Assembly: GCF_000176135.1 (NCBI RefSeq)
Contig: NZ_ACZN01000016.1
Coordinates: 434,001-498,000 of the forward strand
Direction: 5' to 3'
DNA: 64,000 nucleotides
Source of the DNA: Vibrio coralliilyticus ATCC BAA-450
Lineage (GTDB): Bacteria > Pseudomonadota > Gammaproteobacteria > Enterobacterales > Vibrionaceae
Shown here piece by piece: positions 36,181-44,796 of the stretch; the first letter of the stretch is position 1, and each line of letters starts with the position of its first letter. The notes below the pieces were generated by a model, which was not told the DNA's origin, ran no database searches, and was given only the letters and a program-made list of their open reading frames with translations. Both the position numbers and the translations under genes were made by a program.

Positions 36181-36291
36181 TTTGATAACAACGGCTCGCC
36201 AATCGGTGAGCAGTGTCAGCGACTTAAACTATGTTTAGGTTTGAAAATTGAAGGCCTAGATAGTGTTGTTAAACCCCTCAAACGTATGTAA
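36181..36291 (+). pseudogene. Decayed C-terminal fragment of a second DUF3820 gene
   Basis: Read in the frame of the stop at 36289-36291, the sequence gives FDNNGSPIGEQ and then RLKLCLGLKIEGLDSVVKP and LKRM. It matches the last 37 residues of the intact gene at 32570 (FDKKGFPNGEL, LLKLCLALKIEGLDSVVKP, LKRM). The codon just before is TGA where the intact gene has TGG (Trp), and no matching N-terminus is found upstream. Most base differences are at third positions, so the copy was under selection before it broke. Confidence 0.8.
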
Positions 36292-36407
36292 TTCTAGAGG
36301 CACACAAATCGTGGGCTTTATTTCCTAGAGTGAGCAGTTTTTCATCGTCAGAAAATCACCAGTATTCACAGCCCAACCCTCAATAGGCGAAGAACAAGGT
36401 AATCACA

Positions 36408-37838
36408 ATGCAGCAAATAGGTAATCAGAGTTTAGTGTCTTTTATGGTGTCGGATCAGGACAGAAGTGTTGCGGTTTATAACCCCGCGACACAAGAGCTG
36501 CTGGGTTATGCACCGGTTTCCACTCAGGAGGAAATCGAACAGGGAATCGTTCGGGCTCATAACGCTCAGAAAGAGTGGGCCAAGCTGACTGGCAAGCAGC
36601 GAGCTGCCATCCTCCAAGGTTGGTTTCGATTACTGGTTGAAAACCAAGATGACCTCAGCCGTTTAATGACCCTAGAACAAGGCAAGCCACTAGCGGAAGC
36701 GAAAGGTGAAGTGCTCTATGGCGCGAGCTTTGTTGAGTGGTTCGCTGAAGAAGCAAAACGCACTTATGGCGAAACCATTCCAGCACCAACACCGGACAAG
36801 CGTATGGTGACCATTAAGCAGCCAGTCGGTGTAGCGAGTGCGATTACGCCGTGGAATTTTCCGATAGCGATGATTACTCGCAAAGCCGCTCCCGCGCTTG
36901 CCGCAGGTTGTAGCTTTGTGGTGAAACCCGCTGAACTGACGCCGTTGTCTGCGTTTGCGGTAGTGGAACTGGCCTATCAGGCGGGTATTCCTCGCGATGT
37001 ATTACAAGTGGTTGTAGGTGAAAGTGCGCCAGAAGTTGGGGCGCTGTTTACCTCTCATCCACTGATTCGCAAACTGTCTTTCACGGGTTCAACTCGTGTC
37101 GGCAGTCTCCTGATGCAGCAAAGTGCCCACGATATTAAACGCACTTCAATGGAGTTGGGTGGTAACGCCCCTTTCATCGTATTTGATGATGCAGATATAG
37201 ACGCTGCTGTTGCTGGAGCTGTGGCTTCTAAATTTCGTAATGCAGGCCAGACGTGTGTGTGCGCTAATCGCTTTTATATCCACCGCAATGTATACGATGA
37301 ATTTGTGGCTAAATTTGATGATGCAGTAAAACAGCTCAAATTGGGTAACGGTTTAGAAGAAGGCGTTAATATTGGGCCTGTTATTAGCCAAGCTGCCAAA
37401 GAGGGTATCGAGCGTTTGATTGATGGGGCGATTGAACAAGGGGCGCAGCCTGTTTCTCCCATTGAGCCTCAAAGCGGTCAGTTTATCGCTCCGGTCATCT
37501 TAAAGAATGTGACGCAGGATATGGATATAGTCTCGAAAGAGATCTTCGGCCCAGTGGCGCCAGTATTGGCATTTGAGAGTGATGAAGAGTTGATTGAGAT
37601 GGCGAATGACACCATCTATGGTCTGGCGGCTTACTTCTACAGTGATAATATTCGTCGTATCTGGAAGGTGGCTGAAGCGCTTGAATACGGAATGGTTGGA
37701 ATTAATGATGGGATTATCTCATCAGAAGTCGCGCCATTTGGCGGCGTCAAACAATCCGGTATTGGCCGAGAAGGAGCCAAACAGGGGATCGATGAGTACA
37801 TGGATTTGAAATACCTTTGCTTTGGAGGCCTGAGTTAA
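36408..37838 (+). CDS. gabD: NAD(P)-dependent succinate-semialdehyde dehydrogenase
   Basis: 476 residues of the aldehyde dehydrogenase superfamily. Catalytic Glu is in ELGGNAPFIV and catalytic Cys in FRNAGQTCVCANRFY, with FTGSTRVG and the closing PFGGVKQSGIGREG. The pattern is that of the GabD group, which oxidises succinate semialdehyde to succinate in 4-aminobutyrate breakdown; glutarate semialdehyde is an alternative substrate. AAGGT precedes the start. No gabT or transporter lies beside it, so the pathway context is missing. A strong terminator follows. Confidence 0.85.
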   Translation: MQQIGNQSLVSFMVSDQDRSVAVYNPATQELLGYAPVSTQEEIEQGIVRAHNAQKEWAKLTGKQRAAILQGWFRLLVENQDDLSRLMTLEQGKPLAEAKGEVLYGASFVEWFAEEAKRTYGETIPAPTPDKRMVTIKQPVGVASAITPWNFPIAMITRKAAPALAAGCSFVVKPAELTPLSAFAVVELAYQAGIPRDVLQVVVGESAPEVGALFTSHPLIRKLSFTGSTRVGSLLMQQSAHDIKRTSMELGGNAPFIVFDDADIDAAVAGAVASKFRNAGQTCVCANRFYIHRNVYDEFVAKFDDAVKQLKLGNGLEEGVNIGPVISQAAKEGIERLIDGAIEQGAQPVSPIEPQSGQFIAPVILKNVTQDMDIVSKEIFGPVAPVLAFESDEELIEMANDTIYGLAAYFYSDNIRRIWKVAEALEYGMVGINDGIISSEVAPFGGVKQSGIGREGAKQGIDEYMDLKYLCFGGLS

Positions 37839-37859
37839 CCTTGCCTCAGCATCTGAATT

Positions 37860-37887
37860 AAAAAAGCCCGCAATTGCGGGCTTTTTT
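37860..37887. terminator. Bidirectional terminator after gabD
   Basis: A perfect 16-bp palindrome (GCCCGCAATTGCGGGC) flanked by a run of A and a run of T, touching the stop codon of the gene on the other strand. Confidence 0.9.
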
Positions 37888-38182
37888 AATGGCTTTTCTT
37901 CGGCCCGTTGCGGACTAAATCCTGACCCGTTTTGAAGATTTCGTCTGTTACCCAACGAGCTAGCAGCAGCTGGTGGTTATCATCCAACACTGCCACAAAG
38001 TGGCGGCCATCAGCATTGTTCGTGGCAAGGGCGATACCTGCAATGCCTTCCAGACCAAAACTGCCGTTTTCGACAGCAATAAGAAAAGCTTCTAGCTCTT
38101 CGAGATTATCAATGATGCGATCATCACTAAACATAATTTCTTCTCTCTCGTCACATTGAATTTCAATGCGATAACTAATCAT
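37886..38182 (-). CDS. Small hypothetical protein
   Basis: 98 residues, acidic, no signal peptide. The N-terminal 16 residues (MISYRIEIQCDEREEI) have the strand-like look of coding sequence, but the Met at 17 has a better GAGAGAAG ribosome binding site and could be the true start. HFVAVLDDNHQLLLARW is a likely beta-hairpin. The family was not recognised. The gene is convergent with gabD and divergent from the ABC operon. Confidence 0.6.
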   Translation of the reverse strand: MISYRIEIQCDEREEIMFSDDRIIDNLEELEAFLIAVENGSFGLEGIAGIALATNNADGRHFVAVLDDNHQLLLARWVTDEIFKTGQDLVRNGPKKSH

Positions 38183-38246
38183 GGCGCTACTTTAACGATC
38201 ATAGCCGTTGATTTCCAGATAAGCCGCAGAGGCTGAACAAAATCTC

Positions 38247-38294
38247 ACCATTCACGCTCTATTTTTACCATTCACGTCTTCCAACCACCGTTCG
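38247..38294 (+). promoter_or_regulatory. Three phased direct repeats: LytTR operator candidate
   Basis: ACCATTCA begins at 38247 and again at 38267, and ACCGTTCG begins at 38287, so the period is exactly 20 bp twice. LytTR-domain regulators bind two direct repeats about two helical turns apart, and the E. coli BtsR site is ACC(G/A)CT(C/T)A-N13 repeated, one base from this motif. The operon that starts 72 bp downstream encodes a LytTR regulator and its kinase. Binding is inferred. Confidence 0.6.
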
Positions 38295-38365
38295 TCGCAT
38301 ACCCAAGCAGCCTTGCTCATTGCTGATTAACCTTTGAACATCAGCTACGAAGAAGGAACGACAAA

Positions 38366-38998
38366 ATGAAACTGACGCATCAATTAGGTCTGTGTTTACT
38401 GGTTAGCGCTCAAGCGGTCGCAGCGCCAAGTGACAAGTTAATAGAGCAATATAATCAAGCCGCTCAAGGCGATGAAGATAAGGTTGAATCCGTTTATGAG
38501 CAGCTGCAAGGTCAGATCGAAAGACAAGGCGGTGATGCTCTGACATTGGTCTATCTCGGTAGCTCACAAACCTTGATGGGACGCGATGCTTTTCTTCCTT
38601 GGAACAAGATGAAATACGTCGAGCAAGGGCTCGGTACGATTGCCAAAGGGTTGGATATGCTATCGGATGATACAACGCCTGTTCCACTGCAAGAGATTCG
38701 TCAGGGGCTACCAGAGTCCCTATTGGCAAGAGCCGTTGCGGCGACGACTTATACATCATTGCCCGACATGTTTAATCATTTCGAACGTGGTTATGAACTG
38801 TATTCGGGGCTTCTCTCTGAGCAGGCTTTTAGGTCTCAATCCTTTGATGCGATTGCCTGGGTTTACATCTACGCCATTCAGGCCGCCATACGTGCAGAAG
38901 ACAGCATACAGGCACAAAAATGGGCACAGGAAATGTCAACGCTCAATGCCCAACATCCGATGACGTTACAAGCGATAGCGATGGCCAATAACGCCTAA
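38366..38998 (+). CDS. Exported helical (TPR-like) protein, first gene of the ABC/LytTR operon
   Basis: 210 residues with a signal peptide (1-19, cleavage VAA-A) and a GAAGGAACG ribosome binding site. The mature protein is helical with repeated segments (LIEQYNQAAQGDEDKVESVY, ALTLVYLGSSQTLMGRDAF, WAQEMSTLNAQHPMTLQAI) like a short TPR solenoid. It starts the operon 10 bp before the ATPase gene. A periplasmic scaffold or substrate-binding part of the transporter is a reasonable guess. No family name was recalled. Confidence 0.7.
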   Translation: MKLTHQLGLCLLVSAQAVAAPSDKLIEQYNQAAQGDEDKVESVYEQLQGQIERQGGDALTLVYLGSSQTLMGRDAFLPWNKMKYVEQGLGTIAKGLDMLSDDTTPVPLQEIRQGLPESLLARAVAATTYTSLPDMFNHFERGYELYSGLLSEQAFRSQSFDAIAWVYIYAIQAAIRAEDSIQAQKWAQEMSTLNAQHPMTLQAIAMANNA

Positions 38999-39007
38999 GG
39001 AGAGAGC

Positions 39008-39691
39008 ATGTTGCAGTTTCAAAATCTAGCCAAGCAGTACCAACTCGGTCAGCAGCGAGTGGAGGCTCTCAGCAACGTCACTGGCGAAATCAGTAATGGT
39101 GAAATGGTCGCGCTTTGTGGCCCGTCAGGCTCTGGCAAAAGCACGTTGCTGAATATTCTGGGTTTGCTTGATAGTGAGTATGAAGGTCAGGTTATGTTCG
39201 ATGGCTCGTTATACCCGAAAGAGCCACAACAATCGGCGCAATTGAGGCGAACCAGCATGGGTTTTGTATTCCAGCGCTTTAACTTGGTTCCCGTAATGAG
39301 TGCATGGGAAAACGTGGCGTACCCACTAATGTTGAACGGATACTCTGCCAAACAGCAGCAACGGCTCGCCATGGAAATGCTTGGCAAAGTGGGGCTGGAA
39401 GAGTTTGCTCACCATCGACCTGATCATCTCTCGGGTGGTCAACAACAGCGCGTCGCCATTGCACGGGCGCTGGTTCATCAACCCAAACTTGTTATTGCCG
39501 ATGAGCCAACCGCCAGTCTGGATAGCCATACCGCGCAGCGTGTGATTGAACTGATGAAAACCCTCGGGCATGAATTGGGAACAACCTTCATTGTCGCCAC
39601 TCATGACCAAAGAATGGCGAATCAATGTGACCGCCCCCTCTCACTGGTGGATGGCAGAATAAGCGAGGAGGCGATGAAATGGGCCAGTTAG
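39008..39691 (+). CDS. ABC transporter ATPase, LolD/MacB type
   Basis: 227 residues. Walker A is GPSGSGKST (about 38-46), the signature LSGGQQQR, and Walker B LVIADEPTAS; the Q-loop is FVFQRFNLVPVMSAWENV, as in the LolD/MacB/FtsE group that powers extraction or efflux from the periplasmic side (mechanotransmission) rather than import. Its stop lies 13 bp inside the permease gene, so the two are coupled. Confidence 0.92.
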   Translation: MLQFQNLAKQYQLGQQRVEALSNVTGEISNGEMVALCGPSGSGKSTLLNILGLLDSEYEGQVMFDGSLYPKEPQQSAQLRRTSMGFVFQRFNLVPVMSAWENVAYPLMLNGYSAKQQQRLAMEMLGKVGLEEFAHHRPDHLSGGQQQRVAIARALVHQPKLVIADEPTASLDSHTAQRVIELMKTLGHELGTTFIVATHDQRMANQCDRPLSLVDGRISEEAMKWAS

Positions 39692-40938
39692 TTCCTCAAT
39701 CAGTGCGCATAGCGTATCTGAATTTGCTGCGAAATCGTCGTCGCAGTGTGCTGTCCGCTCTTATTATCACGATTGCCGTTTTTGCTTTGACGTCAGCGGG
39801 TGGGTTTGGGCTTTACACCTATGAATCACTCCAAGAATCAACGGCGCGGGATACGGGGCATCTGACAATCAGCATTCCCGGATTTTTTGAGAAAGATGAA
39901 GACATGCCATTGACGAATGGTCTGGAAGACAGCGCTGCGATCTACAAGCAACTGATATCGAATCCGGATATACGAGGCATTCAGCCTAGGATTGAGTTCA
40001 CAGGGCTGGTCTCAAATGGCAATAAATCGACCATTTTTGTCGGTACTGGCGTGAATGAACGTGAGTTCGATATGAAGGGGCCGTTTCTCGACGTGCGTCA
40101 GGGTAAAACTTTGTCTGATATTCGCTCTTCGCGGTATCAACCCTCGGAGCCTGAGGTGATGCTGGGCGTCGATTTGGCCCGTAACCTCAACGTATCAATT
40201 GGTGACTGGATCACCGTGCTTGCGACGACGAGCGACGGCGCGCTGAATGCGCTCGATTTTAAAGTTCATGGTATCTATTCAACGGGTGTACCGGACTTAG
40301 ATAAGCGCCAGCTATACCTGCATATTGAATCGGTACAGGAACTATTGGTGAGTGACAAAGTGAGTACTTTGTCGGTCTTCCTCTACGAAACACAAAACAC
40401 GTTGAAGCTTCAGAGTTGGGTGGAAGAACAACTCGCTTCTTTGCTACATAGCCAAGCACTGGAAGTCACGCCGTGGCAGCAAAGAGCCTTTTTCTACACC
40501 AAAGTGAAAGATTTATACGATCGAATCTTCGGCATTATGGGGGCGGTGATGTCGCTGGTGGTGTTCGTTGCCCTGTTTAACACCATGACGATGTCGGTGA
40601 CGGAAAGAACGCGAGAAATCGGAACCTTGTCCGCGTTAGGCACATATCCTGCGGAAATCGTGGCGGGCTTTGTGCGCGAAGCCGCATTGTTGGCTGGCAT
40701 TGGCACACTCTTAGGTGGGCTTCTAACAGCCGTCACCAGTATTGTCCTGATGGTGGTGGATGTGCAAATGCCACCACCACCGGGTCGAACCGACGGTTAT
40801 CCACTCAATATCTATTTTTCACCCGAGCTACTGAGTTACAGCGCATTGGGTGTCATGGCAATTTGTATTTTCGCTGCGTTTCTTTCCGCCCGAAAGGGTG
40901 TCAATAAGCCGATAACGGAGGCATTGACCTATGTTTAA
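39679..40938 (+). CDS. ABC transporter permease, FtsX/MacB/LolE type
   Basis: 419 residues. One helix near the N-terminus (about 18-42), a large periplasmic domain (about 45-280) and three helices at the end (about 285-310, 330-362 and 385-405) give the four-helix MacB/LolC/LolE topology. TMTMSVTERTREIGTLSALG after helix 2 is the FtsX-domain signature that couples to the ATPase. Such permeases do not import; they move lipoproteins, peptides or toxins outward or act on periplasmic substrates. The gene overlaps both neighbours. Confidence 0.88.
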   Translation: MGQLVPQSVRIAYLNLLRNRRRSVLSALIITIAVFALTSAGGFGLYTYESLQESTARDTGHLTISIPGFFEKDEDMPLTNGLEDSAAIYKQLISNPDIRGIQPRIEFTGLVSNGNKSTIFVGTGVNEREFDMKGPFLDVRQGKTLSDIRSSRYQPSEPEVMLGVDLARNLNVSIGDWITVLATTSDGALNALDFKVHGIYSTGVPDLDKRQLYLHIESVQELLVSDKVSTLSVFLYETQNTLKLQSWVEEQLASLLHSQALEVTPWQQRAFFYTKVKDLYDRIFGIMGAVMSLVVFVALFNTMTMSVTERTREIGTLSALGTYPAEIVAGFVREAALLAGIGTLLGGLLTAVTSIVLMVVDVQMPPPPGRTDGYPLNIYFSPELLSYSALGVMAICIFAAFLSARKGVNKPITEALTYV

Positions 40939-41680
40939 ATCACTTTCTATCGTCATCGCATTGAGTCTGTTGAGTGCTGGTGTGTTTGCTAATGACACGG
41001 CAACCATGGTCAAAAATGCAGATGCCTACCGCCTTGATACAGCGTCCGCCAAAGTGGTGTCTCTCGTTACCTTGTATAAAAACGGAGAGCTGGATAAAAC
41101 ACGCCAATACAATGTTTATACGCGCCCCGAACGCGAGTCTTTGGTTGTGTTTAAGTCACCAGTTGAATCGGGGCAAAAGATGCTGATGTTGGGAGACAAC
41201 TATTGGCTAGTGATGCCTAAAAGTCGTCGCCCGATCCGTATAACACCAATGCAAAAGCTACTCGGTGAAGCCTCCGTTGGCGATGTTTCTACTCTCACTT
41301 GGAGTCAGGACTACCGAGCGACGCTGACGGCTCAGGAAACCTTGACCATCAATGAGCGGGCAGTGCTGGCAAACCAGCTTTCTCTGCAGTCTGTAACTCA
41401 AGGTGCGAGTTACGATCGCATCGAATTATGGTTGGAATCGGAGAGCGATTTCCCGATCAAAGCCGATTTGTACTTAAAATCTGGCAAGCTGGCTAAGCAG
41501 GCATTGTTTGAACAGGGTGAGCGCGATGGCCAGTCAAGAGTCGTGAGCATGACCTTGATTGACAAGATTCAGCCAGCGAAGAAAACGGTCATTGAATATC
41601 AGCAAGTGACGGCTCATCAACTTGAAGATAAATACTATATTCCGGCATTTTTGACGCGTAACGCACTGTCGGAGCTGTAA
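40931..41680 (+). CDS. LolA-like outer-membrane lipoprotein-sorting protein
   Basis: 249 residues with a signal peptide (1-20). SLVTLYKNGELDKTRQYNVY, LVVFKSPVESGQKMLMLGDN, YWLVMPKSRRPIRITPMQKL and the strand-rich C-terminal half match the LolA/LolB-like fold found beside RND and ABC transporters (Pfam LolA_like). These proteins hold a hydrophobic ligand in a half-barrel and ferry it across the periplasm. The gene overlaps the permease stop by 8 bp. The combination with a LolD/LolE-type transporter suggests traffic of a lipid or lipoprotein to the outer membrane. Confidence 0.8.
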   Translation: MFKSLSIVIALSLLSAGVFANDTATMVKNADAYRLDTASAKVVSLVTLYKNGELDKTRQYNVYTRPERESLVVFKSPVESGQKMLMLGDNYWLVMPKSRRPIRITPMQKLLGEASVGDVSTLTWSQDYRATLTAQETLTINERAVLANQLSLQSVTQGASYDRIELWLESESDFPIKADLYLKSGKLAKQALFEQGERDGQSRVVSMTLIDKIQPAKKTVIEYQQVTAHQLEDKYYIPAFLTRNALSEL

Positions 41681-41681
41681 C

Positions 41682-42947
41682 GTGACTTACCGTTTGATTT
41701 TCGCGTTGGCGGCAATGGTTTCAGGCAGTGGCCTTGCTCAGCCAAGTTTCAACTGGGACTGGACGGTTAGTGTTAGCCAGAGTCAGCACAGAGACTCCGT
41801 CTGGTTTGAACCGCATACGGCGTCGCACACTGAGCAGCTAGACGCATTGCTTCGTGTGCAAGCCGAGTGGCAAAATTGGAGCGGCCTGTTAGCAGCAAAG
41901 AGTAGTCAACTAGCGTCGAGCAACTCATCCGATTCAACTGACAATGAGTTGATTGTTCAGGAGTTTTTTTGGCAAGGCGTCTGGGAGACTGGCGTACTAC
42001 CGATTGATATGACGCTGGGTAAAATCCGCCTCGATTGGGGAGTAGGGTATGGATATCGTCCTTTAGATTTGTTCAAACCTTATCGGCGTAACCCAGTGGG
42101 AATTCAGGTAGAGGAGGGCGCAGGTGTCGCAATGGCGTCATACTTTGATCCTTCGGGAGAGTGGAGTTTGCTTTACAGCGACTCCAGTTGGACAAAGCAA
42201 GAGTCTAGCGAGCTCGAACAGAGAACTGAGCAACAGGGCATTGGTCTGCGTCGTTACTGGTTGGCAGATGAGACGGAATGGCAGGGCATTGCTTACTATG
42301 ACGACGTGAGACAGGGTTTAATTGGTGGCTCCATGGTGTCTGTTTATGATGCGTCATGGGCATACCACGCTTCTTTTGTGTACCAGAGGGATTATCTAGG
42401 GTTTGAGCAGCAAGGGCTCTACTCACCCGTAACTCTTGCTAACAAAAGTAGTGGCTTTCAAGGTTTGGTTGGGCTTAATTGGGCGAGCCAAGCCGGCAAT
42501 CAAATCATTGTTGAATATTGGTATGACAATCGGGCGTGGAGCAAAGAAGATTGGCGTCAGGGACTGGAAAGAGCGACTGCTTTATCAGAAAGCGCCAACA
42601 CCGCTGGTCTATCGCATTCGTACGCTCAGGGGCTCAACCATATCAATCTGGCGCAGCATAACGTCATGTTTCATTGGAGTTTGAATCCCACTAGCTGGGG
42701 TCAGTGGCAATGGAGTAAAAATGCCTTATGGCTGGAGAATGTAGAGCCAACTTTTGATCTCTTATTATCGCCACAAGACGGCGGTGTCATTGCAACACAG
42801 TGGATTAATTACAGTGCTTATGACTCGGGGCAGACTTCGGTCGACGTTGAACTTGCAGCCCGTTTTATGACGGGAAGACATGACTCCGTATATGCAAATC
42901 TATCAGATAAGCGTATGATTTTTATAAATCTAAAAGGGAAATTTTGA
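41682..42947 (+). CDS. Probable outer-membrane beta-barrel protein
   Basis: 421 residues beginning with GTG at 41682, one base after the previous stop, with GGAG at 9-nt spacing. A signal peptide (1-19) is followed by Trp- and Tyr-rich amphipathic strands throughout, the segment GKIRLDWGVGYGYRPLDLF and a terminal Phe (FINLKGKF), as in outer-membrane barrels of the DUF1302-like kind. It would be the outer-membrane component of the system. The stop TGA overlaps the ATG of the kinase gene (TGATG). Confidence 0.72.
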   Translation: MTYRLIFALAAMVSGSGLAQPSFNWDWTVSVSQSQHRDSVWFEPHTASHTEQLDALLRVQAEWQNWSGLLAAKSSQLASSNSSDSTDNELIVQEFFWQGVWETGVLPIDMTLGKIRLDWGVGYGYRPLDLFKPYRRNPVGIQVEEGAGVAMASYFDPSGEWSLLYSDSSWTKQESSELEQRTEQQGIGLRRYWLADETEWQGIAYYDDVRQGLIGGSMVSVYDASWAYHASFVYQRDYLGFEQQGLYSPVTLANKSSGFQGLVGLNWASQAGNQIIVEYWYDNRAWSKEDWRQGLERATALSESANTAGLSHSYAQGLNHINLAQHNVMFHWSLNPTSWGQWQWSKNALWLENVEPTFDLLLSPQDGGVIATQWINYSAYDSGQTSVDVELAARFMTGRHDSVYANLSDKRMIFINLKGKF

Positions 42948-44005
42948 TGACTGACTTTGCTACTCGTTTAACAGACGTATTGAAGAGTTTGGTGTTTACC
43001 TCAGTTTTTTGCCTCATCATCGCATTCGCAACACATGCCATCTGGCCGAGCCCGTTTTGGGAGCATATTCTTATCAGTTTCGGCTACGGATATAGCGCAG
43101 TATTGAGCTCTCATTTATTGCAGTGGACGAGTGAGCATTGGACTCGGCGTCAGCTGAGCATGTTGTCTATTGGCGCTTCAATGGTGTTTGGTACGACCAA
43201 TGCCTACTATTGGTTAAGCAAATACGACAAGTTTGCCGACTTCAGCCAGATGAAGCCGGTAATCATTCTTGGGTTTATTTTCTCAGCGGCTTGTTTTCTG
43301 TATTTCTATACGCATGAGCAAAAGCTGCAGACTCAAAAGGAGCTGGAACGGGCTCGCCGTATTCAAACGGAGCAGGAGAAAGCACTGCTACTAAGCCAAC
43401 TGAAGCAGCTGCAAAGTCAGATTGAACCCCACTTCTTGTTTAATACACTGGCTAACATTAGCGTATTGATAGATAGCGATGCGACAAATGCCAAGCTGAT
43501 GCTGGAGAAACTGACCGAGCTATTACGCGGGACGTTACAACGCAGTCGTCAGTACAACACGACCTTAAAAGGCGAATTAGAGCTGGTGGATGCTTACCTT
43601 GCCATTCAAAAAATACGGCTCGGAGAACGCTTGAATTATGAAATCTCCGACCATTGTTTGGGGGACCTCAATATACCGCCTCTGTTGGTTCAACCGCTAG
43701 TGGAGAACGCAGTACAACATGGCATTGAGCCCAGCTCTGTCGGTGGAAAAATAACAGTAGAGGTTGCTGAAAATCAGGATAGTGTGACCATTTCTGTTAT
43801 CGACAACGGGATTGGTTTTAGCGATACGCCTAGTCATGCTGGGCAAGGTATTGGGCTGGACAATATTCGTCATCGGCTCACCACTTTGTTTGGTCAACAT
43901 GCGTCACTGAACCTGAAAGAGAATGCATCGGGTGGTGTGATTGCTCAGTTGTCTGTACAACGTCGCTCATTGGAGAAACTTGAGGAAAACATGGATGCAA
44001 ACTGA
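42947..44005 (+). CDS. LytS/YehU-type sensor histidine kinase
   Basis: 352 residues from the ATG at 42947, with AAGGGA upstream. Four hydrophobic segments occupy residues about 15-125, with a coiled-coil-like linker (LQTQKELERARRIQTEQEK) after them. The His_kinase domain has QSQIEPHFLFNTL with the phospho-acceptor His, and the ATPase part has LLVQPLVENAVQHGIE (N box) and VIDNGIGF (G box). There is no separate periplasmic sensor domain, so the membrane part is the likely sensor. The gene overlaps the regulator gene by 11 bp. Confidence 0.9.
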   Translation: MTDFATRLTDVLKSLVFTSVFCLIIAFATHAIWPSPFWEHILISFGYGYSAVLSSHLLQWTSEHWTRRQLSMLSIGASMVFGTTNAYYWLSKYDKFADFSQMKPVIILGFIFSAACFLYFYTHEQKLQTQKELERARRIQTEQEKALLLSQLKQLQSQIEPHFLFNTLANISVLIDSDATNAKLMLEKLTELLRGTLQRSRQYNTTLKGELELVDAYLAIQKIRLGERLNYEISDHCLGDLNIPPLLVQPLVENAVQHGIEPSSVGGKITVEVAENQDSVTISVIDNGIGFSDTPSHAGQGIGLDNIRHRLTTLFGQHASLNLKENASGGVIAQLSVQRRSLEKLEENMDAN

Positions 44006-44780
44006 TCTTCTTACGGCAGTCATTGCCGACGATGAGCCGTTGCTGCGCCGTCATCTTAATCAGGCGCTTGCTGAGTATTGGCCTGAACTCGATATTGTCG
44101 GGCAGGCTGCGAATGGTGAACAAGCCCTTGAAATGATCGAGCAACATCAGCCTCAAGTGGTATTTCTGGATATAAAAATGCCCGGGCTGGATGGTATGTC
44201 ACTGGCAAAGAAGCTCTCTAAGCGTGATTGCCAACTTCATATTGTGTTTGTAACGGCGTATGACGAATACGCTGTCCAAGCTTTTGAAACTAATGCGGTG
44301 GATTACCTGCTTAAACCTGTCTCTGATTCTCGCCTTATCCAATGCGTTGAAAAACTGAAAGCGCGGCTAAGCAGTGCTGAACCCGCGACAGAGCTTGGTA
44401 CTTTGTTGAATCAGATTCAGCAGCTCAACGCGCCCGCTCAGCCGAAATACTTAAGTTGGATTAGAGCAAGCAAAGGTGAAGAGATCCACCTCATTGCTTT
44501 GTCTGAGGTGCTTTACTTCAAAGCGGAAGACAAATACGTCTCTCTGTACAAACGAGAACAGGGCAACAAAGTTGAGTATGTGCTGCGAACGTCACTTAAG
44601 GAACTACTGGCTCAGCTTGATCCGGATTTGTTTTGGCAAGTGCACCGCTCGAGTGTGGTTAACGTCTCGATGATAGACAAAGTGAAGAAAGATTTTACCG
44701 GTAAAATGGTTGCGGTAATTGGTGACGACAGCATTCCCATCAGCAGAGCGATGCAAAGCAAATTTACCAGTATGTGGTAA
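43995..44780 (+). CDS. LytTR-family response regulator
   Basis: 261 residues from 43995; the longer frame to 43941 lies inside the kinase gene. The receiver domain (1-120) has the acidic pocket ADDE (11-14), phospho-acceptor Asp59 in VFLDIKMPGLDG, and the Lys of LLKPV. The LytTR DNA-binding domain (about 155-258) has YLSWIRASKGEEIHLI, YFKAEDKYVSLY, FWQVHRSSVVNV and the closing IPISRAMQSKF. LytTR domains bind paired direct repeats; three phased repeats lie upstream of this operon at 38247-38294, so autoregulation is likely. Confidence 0.92.
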   Translation: MQTDLLTAVIADDEPLLRRHLNQALAEYWPELDIVGQAANGEQALEMIEQHQPQVVFLDIKMPGLDGMSLAKKLSKRDCQLHIVFVTAYDEYAVQAFETNAVDYLLKPVSDSRLIQCVEKLKARLSSAEPATELGTLLNQIQQLNAPAQPKYLSWIRASKGEEIHLIALSEVLYFKAEDKYVSLYKREQGNKVEYVLRTSLKELLAQLDPDLFWQVHRSSVVNVSMIDKVKKDFTGKMVAVIGDDSIPISRAMQSKFTSMW

Positions 44781-44796
44781 TGGAAGGAGATCAAAA

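Noticed and set aside
36009..36191. 60-codon minus-strand frame upstream of gabD
   Set aside because: It overlaps the DUF3820 relic on the other strand and has no codon bias or start signal.
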